64,000 nt of DNA from Olsenella_K sp036454645 (GCA_036454645.1 JAZHSQ010000002.1:1-64000); one strand, 5' to 3'; numbered from the stretch's first letter, positions 17,440 through 28,434 are shown. Made by a program: numbers and translations. Notes: generated by a model from the letters alone, not told the origin.

Positions 17440-18237
17440 CTACTTTAGTATTTCATATTTGATAAATTCGCGCACCCGTGCGGCCGCCCTCTCGCGAACG
17501 CTGCCGACGAATCCGTGACCGGCGCCCTCCTGGACCTCGAGGGTCGCCCGGGGGAACGCCTCCGCCGCGCGCCGGGAGTAGGAGAGGTCCACGAGGTCGT
17601 CCTGGTCCCCGTGGAGGATGAGGACGTCCCCTCCGTAGGACCCCATCAGCCCGTAGGGGTCCAGCTCGCGCGCGACGAGGTTGTAGGCCCTGCCGACCTC
17701 GGTGCCGGCGGGGGTGACGTAGGAGTCGGGCACGGAGGCGGCGTCGGGGTACGCCGCGAGCGCGTCGTCGTGGATGCAGAAGGCCGGGTAGAGGAGGGCG
17801 AGCGACTTCACGCGGCCGGGGTTGCGGGCGGCGAAGACCGTGCAGACCAGCCCGCCCTGGCTCGCGCCGACGAGCGAGAGGTTCGACGTGTCGCAGAAGG
17901 GCTCCTCGGACATGAGCTGGACCGCGGCGGCGACGTCGAGCGCCTGGGTCTCGACGGTCATGCGCAGGGGGTCTCCGTCCGACCTGCCCCTCCTCGCGCC
18001 CGAGAAGTCGATGCTGTAGGTCACGACGCCGTGCGCCGAGAGCTCCTCGGCGTAGGCGTCCATCCGCTCGTGGCTCGAGCCGATCCCGTGCGCGAGGACC
18101 ACCGTCGGGAGCGTCAGGTGCGTGAATGCCGCCTCCTCGGCGCCCGCGGGCAGGCGCAGCACGCCGAAGACCTTGACCTGCCCGCCCGTCTCCGGGTCCT
18201 CGCGCAGGCACCACAGGTAGTGCTCGGAAAAGCTCAT
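17440..18237 (-). CDS. Alpha/beta hydrolase, serine esterase type
   Basis: A 265-residue alpha/beta hydrolase with an intact triad: oxyanion LAHGIGS, nucleophile Ser in VGASQGG, Asp in LHGDQDD and His in GAGHGF. The size and cap-poor layout fit the small esterase/dienelactone-hydrolase-like group; the substrate is unknown. It has no signal peptide, so it is cytoplasmic. AAGGGGAGGGG lies close to ATG 18237. It is downstream of the GntR/UTRA regulator and upstream of its serine-less paralogue; joint control by that regulator is an inference. Confidence 0.85.
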   Translation of the reverse strand: MSFSEHYLWCLREDPETGGQVKVFGVLRLPAGAEEAAFTHLTLPTVVLAHGIGSSHERMDAYAEELSAHGVVTYSIDFSGARRGRSDGDPLRMTVETQALDVAAAVQLMSEEPFCDTSNLSLVGASQGGLVCTVFAARNPGRVKSLALLYPAFCIHDDALAAYPDAASVPDSYVTPAGTEVGRAYNLVARELDPYGLMGSYGGDVLILHGDQDDLVDLSYSRRAAEAFPRATLEVQEGAGHGFVGSVRERAAARVREFIKYEILK

Positions 18238-18298
18238 GTGGGTATCCCCTCCCCTTGCTCGGTTCGTGCGAAGCCGCCCCCGCGGGCGGCGCGCGGGC

Positions 18299-18357
18299 GG
18301 CGCCCTCCTTGGGCCGCCGGGCAGGCGCCCTCCTTGGGCCGCCGGGGCAGGCGCCCC
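18299..18357. repeat. Tandem direct repeat, about 25 bp, two and a third copies
   Basis: GGCGCCCTCCTTGGGCCGCC starts at 18299 and again at 18324, and GGCGCCC starts a third partial copy at 18350. The array fills the gap between the GntR regulator and the hydrolase. CTCCTTGGG resembles the complement of a ribosome-site purine run but serves no start here. Confidence 0.8.
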
Positions 18358-18367
18358 CCGCGAGCGC

Positions 18368-19165
18368 CTAGACGGAGCGCCTGAGGCCCTCCTCGTCCAC
18401 GTCGAACTCGAAGCTGACCGAGTTGCCCGCGTAGCGCTCGTAGGTGACCTCGACGAGCTCGTTGGCCATGTCGTAGGTGTGGTTGAGCAGGACGAGCAGC
18501 GCCGAGCCGGGCTCGGCGCCGAGCAGCTCGGCGATGTGCTCGGAGGCGTTCTCGGCGAACAGCTCGCGGTGCGAGTGGGTCGGCCGCTTGCCGTAGCGCT
18601 GGGCGAGGACGTGGTAGAGCGAGTCGCGCGCGAAGTCGTACTCGCCGAGCCCCGGCAGGTCGCTCGCGGGCAGGAAGGTGTCCTGGTGCACGTAGGCCTG
18701 CTCGTTGATGCGCCTGATGCGCTCCAGGTGCCAGCACGAGGGGTCGGCGGGGTCCACGAAGGCGGTGTTTGCCAGAAGCGGGTCCATCGTGAGCTCGGCC
18801 GGGGTCAGGACCCGCTCGAAGCCCAGCACGCGGGTGGCGGGGTTCTGCCCGGAGATCGCGAGCTCCTCGCGGTAGGAGAAGAGCTTGCCCATGAAGACGC
18901 CGTAGTTGGTCGCCCTGACGAAGGTGCCGCGGCCGCGCTCGCGCACGATGAGGCCGTCGTGCACCAGGGCGTCGTAGGCCTGGCGCACGACGATGCGCGA
19001 GACGCCCAGCTCCTTGATCAGCTCGTGCTCGGTCGGCAGCTTGGCGCCCGGCATCAGCTCGCCCCGGCGGATGGCCCGCTCGAGGCTGTCGTGCAGCTGC
19101 ACGTAGAGCGGCGTGCGGGAGGAGCGGTCGATCTTGATGCAGGACCTCGCTACGCTCTTCGGCAT
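18368..19165 (-). CDS. GntR family regulator with UTRA ligand domain
   Basis: A 265-residue HutC-subfamily regulator. The winged HTH spans about 15-80: TPLYVQLHDSLERAI, KLPTEHELIKELGVSR, and the wing GLIVRERGRGTFV. The UTRA domain follows (about 95-258) with the typical YVHQDTFLP and VTYERYAG segments. UTRA regulators sense small metabolites, often sugars or amino-acid derivatives; the ligand is unknown. It precedes two alpha/beta-hydrolase genes on the same strand, its most likely targets. ATG 19165 has a purine-rich AAGGGG site upstream. No operator palindrome could be assigned. Confidence 0.9.
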   Translation of the reverse strand: MPKSVARSCIKIDRSSRTPLYVQLHDSLERAIRRGELMPGAKLPTEHELIKELGVSRIVVRQAYDALVHDGLIVRERGRGTFVRATNYGVFMGKLFSYREELAISGQNPATRVLGFERVLTPAELTMDPLLANTAFVDPADPSCWHLERIRRINEQAYVHQDTFLPASDLPGLGEYDFARDSLYHVLAQRYGKRPTHSHRELFAENASEHIAELLGAEPGSALLVLLNHTYDMANELVEVTYERYAGNSVSFEFDVDEEGLRRSV

Positions 19166-19316
19166 CCCTTGCCCCTTCCCCGCCCGCGAAGGCCAGTGCG
19201 GCGCCCGCCCCGCGCCCCCGCTCGGGCGGGTGACGACGGGACGGGCGTCGGTTGCTTACAGACGAACATTGTAAGGTAGCCGCGAGGTCCGCGGGCGCGC
19301 GAGGGCCGCGGACGGC

Positions 19317-21398
<2,082 letters not shown>

Positions 21399-21507
21399 CC
21401 CGCGTCCGCGCTCGCGCGGACACGTCCGTTATGGAGACGGGCGCGCAACCGCTGCGCGCCCATCGAAAAAGGCAGTCCAAATATAGCGTTATATCGGCAG
21501 GCCAGCC

Positions 21508-22083
21508 CTAGGAGTACACCTCGGGCTTGAGAATCCCCACATAGGGGAGGTTGCGGTAGCGCTCGGCGTAGTCCAGGCCGTAGCCCACCACGAAGGCGTC
21601 CGGCACGTGGCAGCCCACGTAGCGCGGCTCGACGGCGGGACGCTTGCCCTCGATGTCCTTGACCGAGAAGGCCGCGACCTCGATGGAGTTGGGCTGGCGC
21701 GCCTGCAGCAGCTTGATGAGGTAGGAGAGCGTGAGGCCGGAGTCCAGGATGTCCTCGGCGATGATCACGTCGCGCCCCTGGACCTTGGCGTCCAGGTCCT
21801 TCACGATGCGGACCACGCCGGAGCTCTTGACGCCGTTGCCGTAGCTCGAGACGGCCATGAAGTCCACCTCGCAGGGGACCTTGATGGCGCGGAGAAGGTC
21901 CGCGGTGAAGATGAAGGCCCCGCGCAGGACCGTCACCACGAGCGGGTTCCTCCCCGCGTAGTCCCGGCTGATCTCGTCGCCCATGCGGGTGACGATGTTC
22001 CTGATGTCCTCCTCCGAGAGCACGACGCTCTCGACGTCCGGATGTAGCTGTGTCGACGCGCCCTTCGCAGTGTCAGCTGCCAT
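21508..22083 (-). CDS. hpt: Hypoxanthine phosphoribosyltransferase
   Basis: A 191-residue purine-salvage enzyme converting hypoxanthine or guanine and PRPP to IMP or GMP. It has LRGAFIFTADLLR near residue 53, the flexible-loop segment MAVSSYGNG, the PRPP-binding EDILDSGLT, the KDIEGKRP strand, and the C-terminal VGYGLDYAERYRNLPYVG. ATG 22083 has GGAGGGAA upstream; longer forms would run into the tilS region. It lies between tilS (88 bp upstream) and ftsH (109 bp downstream) and is probably cotranscribed with them. Confidence 0.95.
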   Translation of the reverse strand: MAADTAKGASTQLHPDVESVVLSEEDIRNIVTRMGDEISRDYAGRNPLVVTVLRGAFIFTADLLRAIKVPCEVDFMAVSSYGNGVKSSGVVRIVKDLDAKVQGRDVIIAEDILDSGLTLSYLIKLLQARQPNSIEVAAFSVKDIEGKRPAVEPRYVGCHVPDAFVVGYGLDYAERYRNLPYVGILKPEVYS

Positions 22084-22171
22084 GTACGGTTCCCTCCAAG
22101 TCCGCCCGACGGCCCTCTCGCACCCGCGGGGCGGGGCCTCTCCCGTCCCGTCCTGGGTGCCCAACATGGTA

Positions 22172-23728
22172 CTACGCATCCCGCCCCGGCTGCCCCGGCC
22201 GGCCCGGCGCCGGCGGGCCGGCGGGCGCGGGCTCGAGCGTGAGCTCGAGCAGGACCCTGGTCGCCGCGTCGCAGCGGACGCGCTCGTCGGCGCGCACGCC
22301 CGCGACCCAGAGCACGGGCCCCGTGGGGCCGGCGTGGACGACGGGCACCAGGGGCTTGTCGGCCGCCGGGACCTTGGCGTCGCATAGGAGGTCCGAGAGC
22401 TTCTTGCTCTGCCCGTGCATGCCGAGGGGGCACATCACGTCGCCGACACGCGGGCCGTCCACCCACAAGCGCCCGCCGAGGGAGGGGTCCACGCCCGCCT
22501 TGGCCGCGTCGAGCACCACGCTGGCGCCCGCCCACTCCGCGCCGTGCGCGCGGGCGACGGCGACGGGGTCGGCGCCGGCGGGCACGTGGCCGAGGCGGGC
22601 CGTGAGGGCGCGCCCGTCCGCGAGCGCGACGCTGCCGGGCACCTCGAGCCAGCCCGAGAAGGGCTCGGCCTCGCCGCCGCGGGCGCGCACGAAGAGCATC
22701 CCGTGCTCCACGCGCACGTCCACCCCCATCGGCACCGAGCAGGAGCCCGCCCCCGCGGCCACGACCCGAAGCGCCGCCTCCACGTGGCGCGCCTCCAGGC
22801 GGGCCGCCGGGCAGACGGCGAGGACGGCCTGGCGGACCACCCTGCGCGCTATCGCCACCTCGGCGGCGGCGAGCTTGCGGGCGTCGAGCGCGAGGAGGGA
22901 GTCGGTGCGCCTCACCGTGAGGTCGCGCAGGGTGCGCGACGAGACGCTCGTGAGATAGGAGTCCTCGTCGGAGAGGATGTCGCAGGTCGTGCTCAGCGAG
23001 CCGACGACGCGCGGGTTCCTCCGCTCGACCACCGGCATGACCTCGTGGCGCACGAAGGCGCGCAGGTAGCGGGTGTCCGCGTTGGTCTCGTCCTCGCGCC
23101 ACACGATGCCGCGCATGCGCAGCAGGTCGCAGAGCTCGCGGTGCGTGCGGTTGAGGAGCGGGCGCACGATCCGGTTGCGCCGGCGCGGGATGCTCGAGAG
23201 GCCCGAGGGCCCCGCGCCGCGGATCGCGTTCATGAAGAAGGTCTCGGCGCGGTCGTTGGCCGTGTGCGCCGTGAGGATGCGGGCGGCCGAGCGCGGCGTG
23301 CCGAGCTCCTCGCTCAGCTGGTTGGCCAGCTCCGCCGCGGCGGAGTAGCGCGCCTCGCGGCCGGCGTTCTCCACGTTGCCGCCCGGCTGGCCCGCCGCGA
23401 GCGCGGCCACATCCACGCGCCGGATGGTGCACGGTATGCCGAAGGAGGCCGCCAGCGAGCGCACGAACTCCTCGTCCTCCTCCGCGTCTATGCCCCTGAG
23501 CTGGTGGTTCACGTGCAGCACGTGGAGGCGCTCGCGGGCGATCCTGGCCTCGCCGCGCCCGTCGTCTATGTCGAGCTGGGAGGTCGCCGCCAGGACGAGC
23601 AGCGCCGTGGAGTCCGCGCCGCCCGAGACCATGAGCACCACCGGGGCGCGGCCCGCGTCGTCCGCCCGGCCGCTCGCGCGCTCGAAGCGCGCCACGTTGC
23701 TTGCGTACCGCCTGCCTACGCTGGGCAT
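22172..23728 (-). CDS. tilS: tRNA(Ile)-lysidine synthetase
   Basis: A 518-residue N-type ATP pyrophosphatase that changes cytidine 34 of tRNA-Ile(CAU) to lysidine so that it reads AUA. The PP-loop is SGGADS (35-40), followed by HVNHQLRG, TAHTANDRAET and RGAGPSGLSSI, typical of TilS. The C-terminal half contains the substrate-binding TilS_C region (CPLGMHGQSKKLSDLL). ATG 23728 has GAGGAGGAG 3-4 nt upstream; more upstream sequence is low-complexity. It starts the tilS-hpt-ftsH cluster and is divergent from the YycJ-like gene. Confidence 0.93.
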   Translation of the reverse strand: MPSVGRRYASNVARFERASGRADDAGRAPVVLMVSGGADSTALLVLAATSQLDIDDGRGEARIARERLHVLHVNHQLRGIDAEEDEEFVRSLAASFGIPCTIRRVDVAALAAGQPGGNVENAGREARYSAAAELANQLSEELGTPRSAARILTAHTANDRAETFFMNAIRGAGPSGLSSIPRRRNRIVRPLLNRTHRELCDLLRMRGIVWREDETNADTRYLRAFVRHEVMPVVERRNPRVVGSLSTTCDILSDEDSYLTSVSSRTLRDLTVRRTDSLLALDARKLAAAEVAIARRVVRQAVLAVCPAARLEARHVEAALRVVAAGAGSCSVPMGVDVRVEHGMLFVRARGGEAEPFSGWLEVPGSVALADGRALTARLGHVPAGADPVAVARAHGAEWAGASVVLDAAKAGVDPSLGGRLWVDGPRVGDVMCPLGMHGQSKKLSDLLCDAKVPAADKPLVPVVHAGPTGPVLWVAGVRADERVRCDAATRVLLELTLEPAPAGPPAPGRPGQPGRDA

Positions 23729-23858
23729 CTGCTCCTCCTCACCCGGCCGGCGCCCCTGCCGCGCCGGCCGTGCCCGACCCGGTCCAACCACTCTACACCC
23801 CGGCGGCCCGACGGGCGCCCATCCGCTAAGCTGGTCTGCCGGAGCGAAGGAGGAGAGA

Positions 23859-24680
23859 ATGGTTCCAAAGATCCACCTCTACGTGCTGGCGTCCGGGTCC
23901 AAGGGCAACGCCGCCGTGGTCGAGGGGCCCGAGGGCTCCGTGCTCGTGGACTGCGGCATATCGCGCAGGGCCCTGCACGAGCGCGCCCGCGCCTGCGGCT
24001 GCGACCTCGACGACGTGCGCGCGATTCTCGTGACCCACGAGCACCAGGACCACACCGACGGCCTCACGGTCGTCTGCAACCACTACGACGGCCCGCTCTA
24101 CGCCACGGCCGGCACGACCCTGGGCAGGCGCTTCCTCTCGCAGGTGCCGTTCACCCTGATCGACCACGACGCCGAGCTCGAGCTGGCCGGCATGCGCGTG
24201 CGGTGCTTCCCCACCTCGCACGACGTGAACGACCCCATCGGATTCCGCTTCGAGGTGCCGGGCGAGGACGGCCCCGAGGACGCCCTGGGCTGGATGACCG
24301 ACACCGGCTACGTCACGGACGCCGCGCTCGACGCGCTCTTCGGCTGCAGGATCCTCGGCATCGAGGCCAACCACGACGAGACCATGCTCGCCGAGGGCCC
24401 CTACCCCGCCTTCCTCCGCCGGCGCGTGGGCGGCCCGGGCGGCCACCTCTCCAACGCGCAGTGCGCCGCGGCGCTCGGCGCCCTGGTCACGCGCGACACC
24501 GAGGTCATGGTCGGCCTGCACCTCTCGGAGAAGAACAACCGCCCGAGCGTCGCCGTGCGGACCCTCGCCGAGGCCGTCGGCGCGGAGCCGGTGGGCGGCG
24601 GCGAGGCGGAGGCGCGCACGCCCGACGGCCGCCTCAGCGTGTGCGTCGCGTCGCAGGACGAGCCGCTCGCGGTCTACTAG
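23859..24680 (+). CDS. MBL-fold hydrolase, YycJ/WalJ type
   Basis: A 273-residue metallo-beta-lactamase-fold protein. It begins with YVLASGSKGNAAVVEG, and SGSxGN is typical of the YycJ/WalJ group of predicted DNA-acting nucleases. The metal motif is THEHQDHTDG near 67-76. Further ligands are in TSHDVND, MTDTGYV and EANHDE, and GGHLSN with LHLSEKNNRP close the fold. WalJ proteins link cell-wall signalling and mutation control in Firmicutes; no WalRK is in this window, so only the fold-level call is firm. AAGGAGGAG precedes ATG 23859. A GAGAAGGAC copy lies 2 bp after the stop. Confidence 0.88.
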   Translation: MVPKIHLYVLASGSKGNAAVVEGPEGSVLVDCGISRRALHERARACGCDLDDVRAILVTHEHQDHTDGLTVVCNHYDGPLYATAGTTLGRRFLSQVPFTLIDHDAELELAGMRVRCFPTSHDVNDPIGFRFEVPGEDGPEDALGWMTDTGYVTDAALDALFGCRILGIEANHDETMLAEGPYPAFLRRRVGGPGGHLSNAQCAAALGALVTRDTEVMVGLHLSEKNNRPSVAVRTLAEAVGAEPVGGGEAEARTPDGRLSVCVASQDEPLAVY

Positions 24681-24857
24681 CGGAGAAGGACCTGCCGCCC
24701 TGCGGCGCGGCGGGCCCGCGGGCGGCGTGCGCCAGGCCCGCCGTCCTGCGGCGCAGCGAGCCGCCGCGGCCGGCCGCAAACGGCGGGAGGGGCGCCGCCC
24801 GAAGGCCGCGCCCCTCCTGAAGCTCGCTGCTCGCGGCAGCCGTGTCCTGCATCCCCG

Positions 24858-25292
24858 CTACTCGATGGTGACCTTGGTGACGTTGGGCTTCTCGACGATC
24901 TTGGGGACCTTGATCTCGAGCACGCCGTTCTCCAGCTTGGCGCTCAGGCCCTCGCTCGCCGCGTCCTTGAGGTAGACGCCGCGCGTGGCCTGCCACTCGC
25001 TGGTCTCCTTGTGCAGGTAGTTCTTGCTCTTCTCCTCGTCGGACTCCTTCCTGTCCACCGAGATGGAGAGCCTGCCCTCGTTGAGCTCGACGTCGATCTG
25101 GTCGCGCGTGACGCCGGGAAGGTGGGCGGAGACGACGTACTTGTCGCCCGCGTCCTCGACGTCCATCTTGAAGGAGGCGTCGCCGTCGACGCTCACCAGC
25201 GGGCCGAAGAAGTCGTCGTCGAAGAAGCTGCCGAACGGCCAAGCCCTGCGGAGAGCCCTGTCGTAGCGATCATACGGAATCATGCTTGCCAT
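24858..25292 (-). CDS. hsp20: Hsp20/alpha-crystallin small heat-shock protein
   Basis: A 144-residue small chaperone that binds unfolding proteins without ATP. A short N-terminus (PYDRYDRALRRAWPFGSFF) leads into an alpha-crystallin domain (about 35-135) with YVVSAHLPGVTRDQIDVEL, EEKSKNYLHKE and the signature AKLENGVLEIKVPK. It stands alone, and a perfect HspR-type operator lies 134 bp upstream of the start, so heat control by HspR is expected. ATG 25292 is preceded by GAGGAGT. The end is convergent with the YycJ-like gene across a hairpin-rich 177-bp gap. Confidence 0.95.
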   Translation of the reverse strand: MASMIPYDRYDRALRRAWPFGSFFDDDFFGPLVSVDGDASFKMDVEDAGDKYVVSAHLPGVTRDQIDVELNEGRLSISVDRKESDEEKSKNYLHKETSEWQATRGVYLKDAASEGLSAKLENGVLEIKVPKIVEKPNVTKVTIE

Positions 25293-25425
25293 AACGAATC
25301 ACTCCTCATGGTCTTCTGGGTGCCTCGCCCTTGCCTGTGCACCCCGCGTGTCAACTTGGTATATGCCCCTCGTGGGGTGGTTTAAACCGACTTTCGAAGA
25401 TTTTCTCAGTTCATATTTGGCATAT

Positions 25426-25450
25426 AACCTAAGTCGTGCGCACTTAGGTT
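25426..25450. promoter_or_regulatory. HspR operator (HAIR-like) before hsp20
   Basis: AACCTAAGT and ACTTAGGTT form a perfect 9-bp inverted repeat with a 7-bp spacer. This is the geometry of the actinobacterial HAIR site (CTTGAGT-N7-ACTCAAG) with changed bases. Similar sites lie before clpB and dnaK. A possible minus-strand -10 (TATATG) abuts it. Confidence 0.85.
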
Positions 25451-25587
25451 GGCGTCCGCAAAGGTCCGTGGAAGCTCTCTGCGTAACTCGTGGTGAACTG
25501 TGTCAATTGGTGCCACCCCCTGTCCGCCAGAGTGGCATTCGGTATCATGGTCTAGCAATCGGGGAGTCGGTTTTCGGAGGCACCTGC

Positions 25588-26268
25588 ATGGGTGAGAGCG
25601 GCAGCATACGCAGGAGTGGTTCGAGCAGGGAGGGCACGCCCTCGCCGAGCGCCGCCGCAGAGCCCGCCGTGCCGGAGCGGACCCCCAGGAAGCCCGCGCA
25701 GGGCCCCGAGCGAGCCTCCGAGTGGACCGCGGAGCGCATGTCAGAGCGTGCCGCGGAGCGCGCCGGCGCACGCGCGCAGGAGCGCGAGGCCGCACGTGCG
25801 CACCGGCTCGACTCCACGGGCGTGGGCAAGCCCATCCCGCGCAGCGAGGCGGAGGCCCAGGGCCTCGAGCGCGAGAAGCCCCTGCTCAGGCCCGCGAGGA
25901 GCACCAGCTCGCGCCGCAACGCCCCCTACATCAGGCAGCCCAAGCCGCGCAAGACGGCCGAGGCCATCGACGACCTCGGCGAGGACGAGTCCTACTCCTC
26001 CGGCTTCGCGCACGACTCCAACATCGCCGTCGGCGGCAGCCTGCCGCTCTCCGGCCAGCCCTACCGCCGCTCCCGCGCGGACATGGGCAAGCTGCAGCGC
26101 GACCTGCACTACGGCCAGTACCTCGAGATCCCCAAGGGCCGCCGGCAGATCTTCGCGTCGCGCGAGCGCGAGCGCCAGATCCGCTCCCGCATCGCCGCCG
26201 TCGTCGTGATCGTCGTCCTGCTCCTCGCGACCCTGCTGATCCTGCGCCTGGGCGGCGCGCTGGGCTAG
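25588..26268 (+). CDS. Unrecognised Arg/Glu-rich protein with a C-terminal membrane anchor
   Basis: A 226-residue protein of no family known to me. Most of it is polar and looks disordered or helical, with ERASEW-, ERMSERAAERAGAR-like heptads at about 45-75 and SRRNAPYIRQPKPR near 110. Residues 200-221 form one strongly hydrophobic helix (AAVVVIVVLLLATLLILRL) with five small residues after it, so the body would face the cytoplasm as a tail-anchored protein. ATG 25588 has GGAGG 7 nt upstream. It is divergent from hsp20, and the operator lies between them, so it too could respond to HspR. It is convergent with the next short gene. Confidence 0.65.
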   Translation: MGESGSIRRSGSSREGTPSPSAAAEPAVPERTPRKPAQGPERASEWTAERMSERAAERAGARAQEREAARAHRLDSTGVGKPIPRSEAEAQGLEREKPLLRPARSTSSRRNAPYIRQPKPRKTAEAIDDLGEDESYSSGFAHDSNIAVGGSLPLSGQPYRRSRADMGKLQRDLHYGQYLEIPKGRRQIFASRERERQIRSRIAAVVVIVVLLLATLLILRLGGALG

Positions 26269-26294
26269 CGCCTACCAGCGACCGGCGTCGGCGC

Positions 26295-26546
26295 CTAGTC
26301 CCACGGGTCGCGCTCGAAGAGGGGCTCGGGACGGGCGGGCCGGTCCGAGTAGGGGTCGTACCCGTCGTCGTCCTCGTTCTCCGCCCTGATGAAGCTCGCG
26401 TAGGGAGAAGGACGTTCCGCCTTCGCGTCGGTCGCGTCCGGCTTGCCCGTGGCCCGCCTCGCCGCGGCGGGGCTTGTCTGCGACGTCCCGGTCGCGCGCG
26501 GCTCGTCCGTGGCCCGCGGTCCTTCTCGCCTGTCGTCCCCTTGCAT
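26295..26546 (-). CDS. Short acidic protein downstream of the PASTA gene
   Basis: An 83-residue hydrophilic protein with AAGGAGA 8 nt before ATG 26546. The first 45 residues are Arg/Thr/Ala-rich and the end is acidic, with SPYASFIRAENEDDD and YDPYSDRP. I know no family. It lies 97 bp after the PASTA protein on the same strand and may be cotranscribed. Two inverted copies of the repeated 9-mer (26405 and 26519) lie inside it, and one is read in a frame other than EKD. It could be a spurious frame, but the ribosome site and the conserved-looking C-terminus favour a gene. Confidence 0.5.
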   Translation of the reverse strand: MQGDDRREGPRATDEPRATGTSQTSPAAARRATGKPDATDAKAERPSPYASFIRAENEDDDGYDPYSDRPARPEPLFERDPWD

Positions 26547-26643
26547 GACAGCGTCTCCTTCCGACGGCCTGAGCCACGGCACCGGTTGGCCCGTGGCCGG
26601 CCAGCACCTTGTTCGCGACCGGCTGGCACCTGGCTCGTGGCCG

Positions 26644-28335
26644 CTACTTGTCCCCCTCGCCCGCCTCGGAACCGGCGGCGCCGTCCTTGCCGGTCTTGGC
26701 GGCGGCCGCGACCTCATCGGACGGCGCGTCGTATATCTCCGTCCAAGCGACGAAGTCCGCGACCTTGCCGCTCGTCTTGGAGACGTCCGCGGAGGGGTAG
26801 GTCGCCTTGGGCGCGCAGCCGACGATGGCCTGGGTGGTGCCGTCGACGTCCTTGTAGACGAGGACCGTCCAGCCGTAGCCGGCCTCCTCGCCGTACTCGC
26901 ACCAGAACGAGAGGGAGGACGGGGTCGTGCCGGCGGGCAGGCTGATCGAGGAGGCGTCGCAGTGCCCCGTGGCGCCCTTGAGGCCGCAGAGGGCCTCGAC
27001 CTCCGACGCCGCCTGCGCGTTCGCGTCTCCCCGCGGCACCTTGGCGGCGGGCAGCGTCACGCGCACGCCCTCGACCTTGGCGCCCGTGGCGAGGTGGTCG
27101 GCCACGCTCGCGGGCTCCTGGCTCGCCGGCGCGCCCCAGGGGTTCGGCTGGAACGAGACCGTGCCGCCGTCGTCCGACCGGAAGCTCTCCTGCAGCTTGC
27201 CCGCGCCGTCGATGCTGCCCGTCTGGATGGCGTAGCCAGCCTTCTGCAGGTAGCTGAGGGTCGCCGTGGGGATCGCGTCGAAGTACGCGCGCACGTCCCA
27301 GGGGTCGCTCGGCTGGGGGCTCACGACGGTCACGCCCACGACGCCGTCGAGCCCGGCGCGCTCGCCGGCCGCCGGGCTGGTGGACTGGACGTCCCCCACG
27401 GGCTGCGAGCCCGTGGCGACGTAGGTGACCTCGGCGGTGAGCCCCGCGTCCTTGAGCATCGAGAGGGCCTCGCGCTCCGTGCGGCCGACGATGCTGGGGA
27501 CCTTGGGCGGCGTCGCGACGGTGAGGGTGACCTGGTCGGTCGAGAGGAAGATGGCGCCCGCGGCGGGCTCGACCGAGAGCACCGTGCCCTCGGCCTCGTC
27601 GGAGCGCTCGTAGACCAGCTGCACGTTGGTTGCGCCGGCCTGCTCGAGGGCCGCCTGCGCCGCGTCCTTGTCCGTGCCCACGACGTCCGGGACCACGCGG
27701 TCCGCACCCACGGTGACGGTGACCGTGGAGCCCTCGGGCACGCGCGCGCCGGCGCCGGGGTCCACGGAGAGGACGCGCCCCGAGCCGTCGTCGGTGGGCT
27801 GGGTCTCCACCTGGACGGCAAGGCCCTTCTCGGAGAGCCTCTGGGTCGCTGCCTCCTCGGGCAGGCCCACGACCGCCGGCACGGTCTTGCCGCCCCAGTA
27901 CTCGAGGTAGTAGCTCAAGCCGGCGCCGAGCGCGACCGCCGCGACGAGCGCGAGCACGATGCCGACCACGGCGAGGTGGCGGTGGTGGGAGCTCGGCTCC
28001 TTGGGCCGGCGGTGGACGGCGTGCGCGCCGATGCGGTTCTCGCCCAGGCGCGCGACCCTGTACTCCGGGCCGTCGAAGGTCGTCGTGGTCGTGGAGTCGT
28101 CGCCGCCGTCGTAGTCGCTCGGGAGCGCGACGGGGACCTCCTCGGGCCCCACCTCGGGGACCTGGGGAATCTCGGGGACCTCACGGGCCTGGTGGACCTC
28201 AGGGACCTCGGGCGCCTGGGGAGCCTGGTGGGCTTCGGGGGCCTGGGGCGCGACGGGCTTCTCCGCCAGAGGCTGCGCCGCCTCGGCGCCGGCCCCTGCC
28301 AGCTCCCTCTTGTCGCTTGCGCCCGCGTCGCCCAT
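26644..28335 (-). CDS. PASTA-repeat membrane protein without a kinase domain
   Basis: A 563-residue single-pass protein. The cytoplasmic N-terminus (1-115) is rich in Pro/Val/Glu (EVPEV and EVPEI repeats) and holds no kinase motifs. A TM helix (VVGIVLALVAAVALGAGL) lies at about 125-143. Outside are three PASTA domains (about 150-345) starting TVPAVVG, VVPDVVG and KVPSIVG. A C-terminal region of about 220 residues with three Cys resembles no family I know. PASTA domains bind muropeptides or beta-lactams, usually on Stk1/PknB kinases or PBPs. ATG 28335 has GGGAGGTG 4 nt upstream. It may sense cell-wall state through a partner. Confidence 0.85.
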   Translation of the reverse strand: MGDAGASDKRELAGAGAEAAQPLAEKPVAPQAPEAHQAPQAPEVPEVHQAREVPEIPQVPEVGPEEVPVALPSDYDGGDDSTTTTTFDGPEYRVARLGENRIGAHAVHRRPKEPSSHHRHLAVVGIVLALVAAVALGAGLSYYLEYWGGKTVPAVVGLPEEAATQRLSEKGLAVQVETQPTDDGSGRVLSVDPGAGARVPEGSTVTVTVGADRVVPDVVGTDKDAAQAALEQAGATNVQLVYERSDEAEGTVLSVEPAAGAIFLSTDQVTLTVATPPKVPSIVGRTEREALSMLKDAGLTAEVTYVATGSQPVGDVQSTSPAAGERAGLDGVVGVTVVSPQPSDPWDVRAYFDAIPTATLSYLQKAGYAIQTGSIDGAGKLQESFRSDDGGTVSFQPNPWGAPASQEPASVADHLATGAKVEGVRVTLPAAKVPRGDANAQAASEVEALCGLKGATGHCDASSISLPAGTTPSSLSFWCEYGEEAGYGWTVLVYKDVDGTTQAIVGCAPKATYPSADVSKTSGKVADFVAWTEIYDAPSDEVAAAAKTGKDGAAGSEAGEGDK

Positions 28336-28434
28336 CTGCACCTCCCGCCTCGCACAGTCCCATCTATCTTGGCGCATGTCCGCACGAATTGCACGCCTTT
28401 TGCACGGCGCTGGCGGGAGCGCGGGCGGAGAGGG

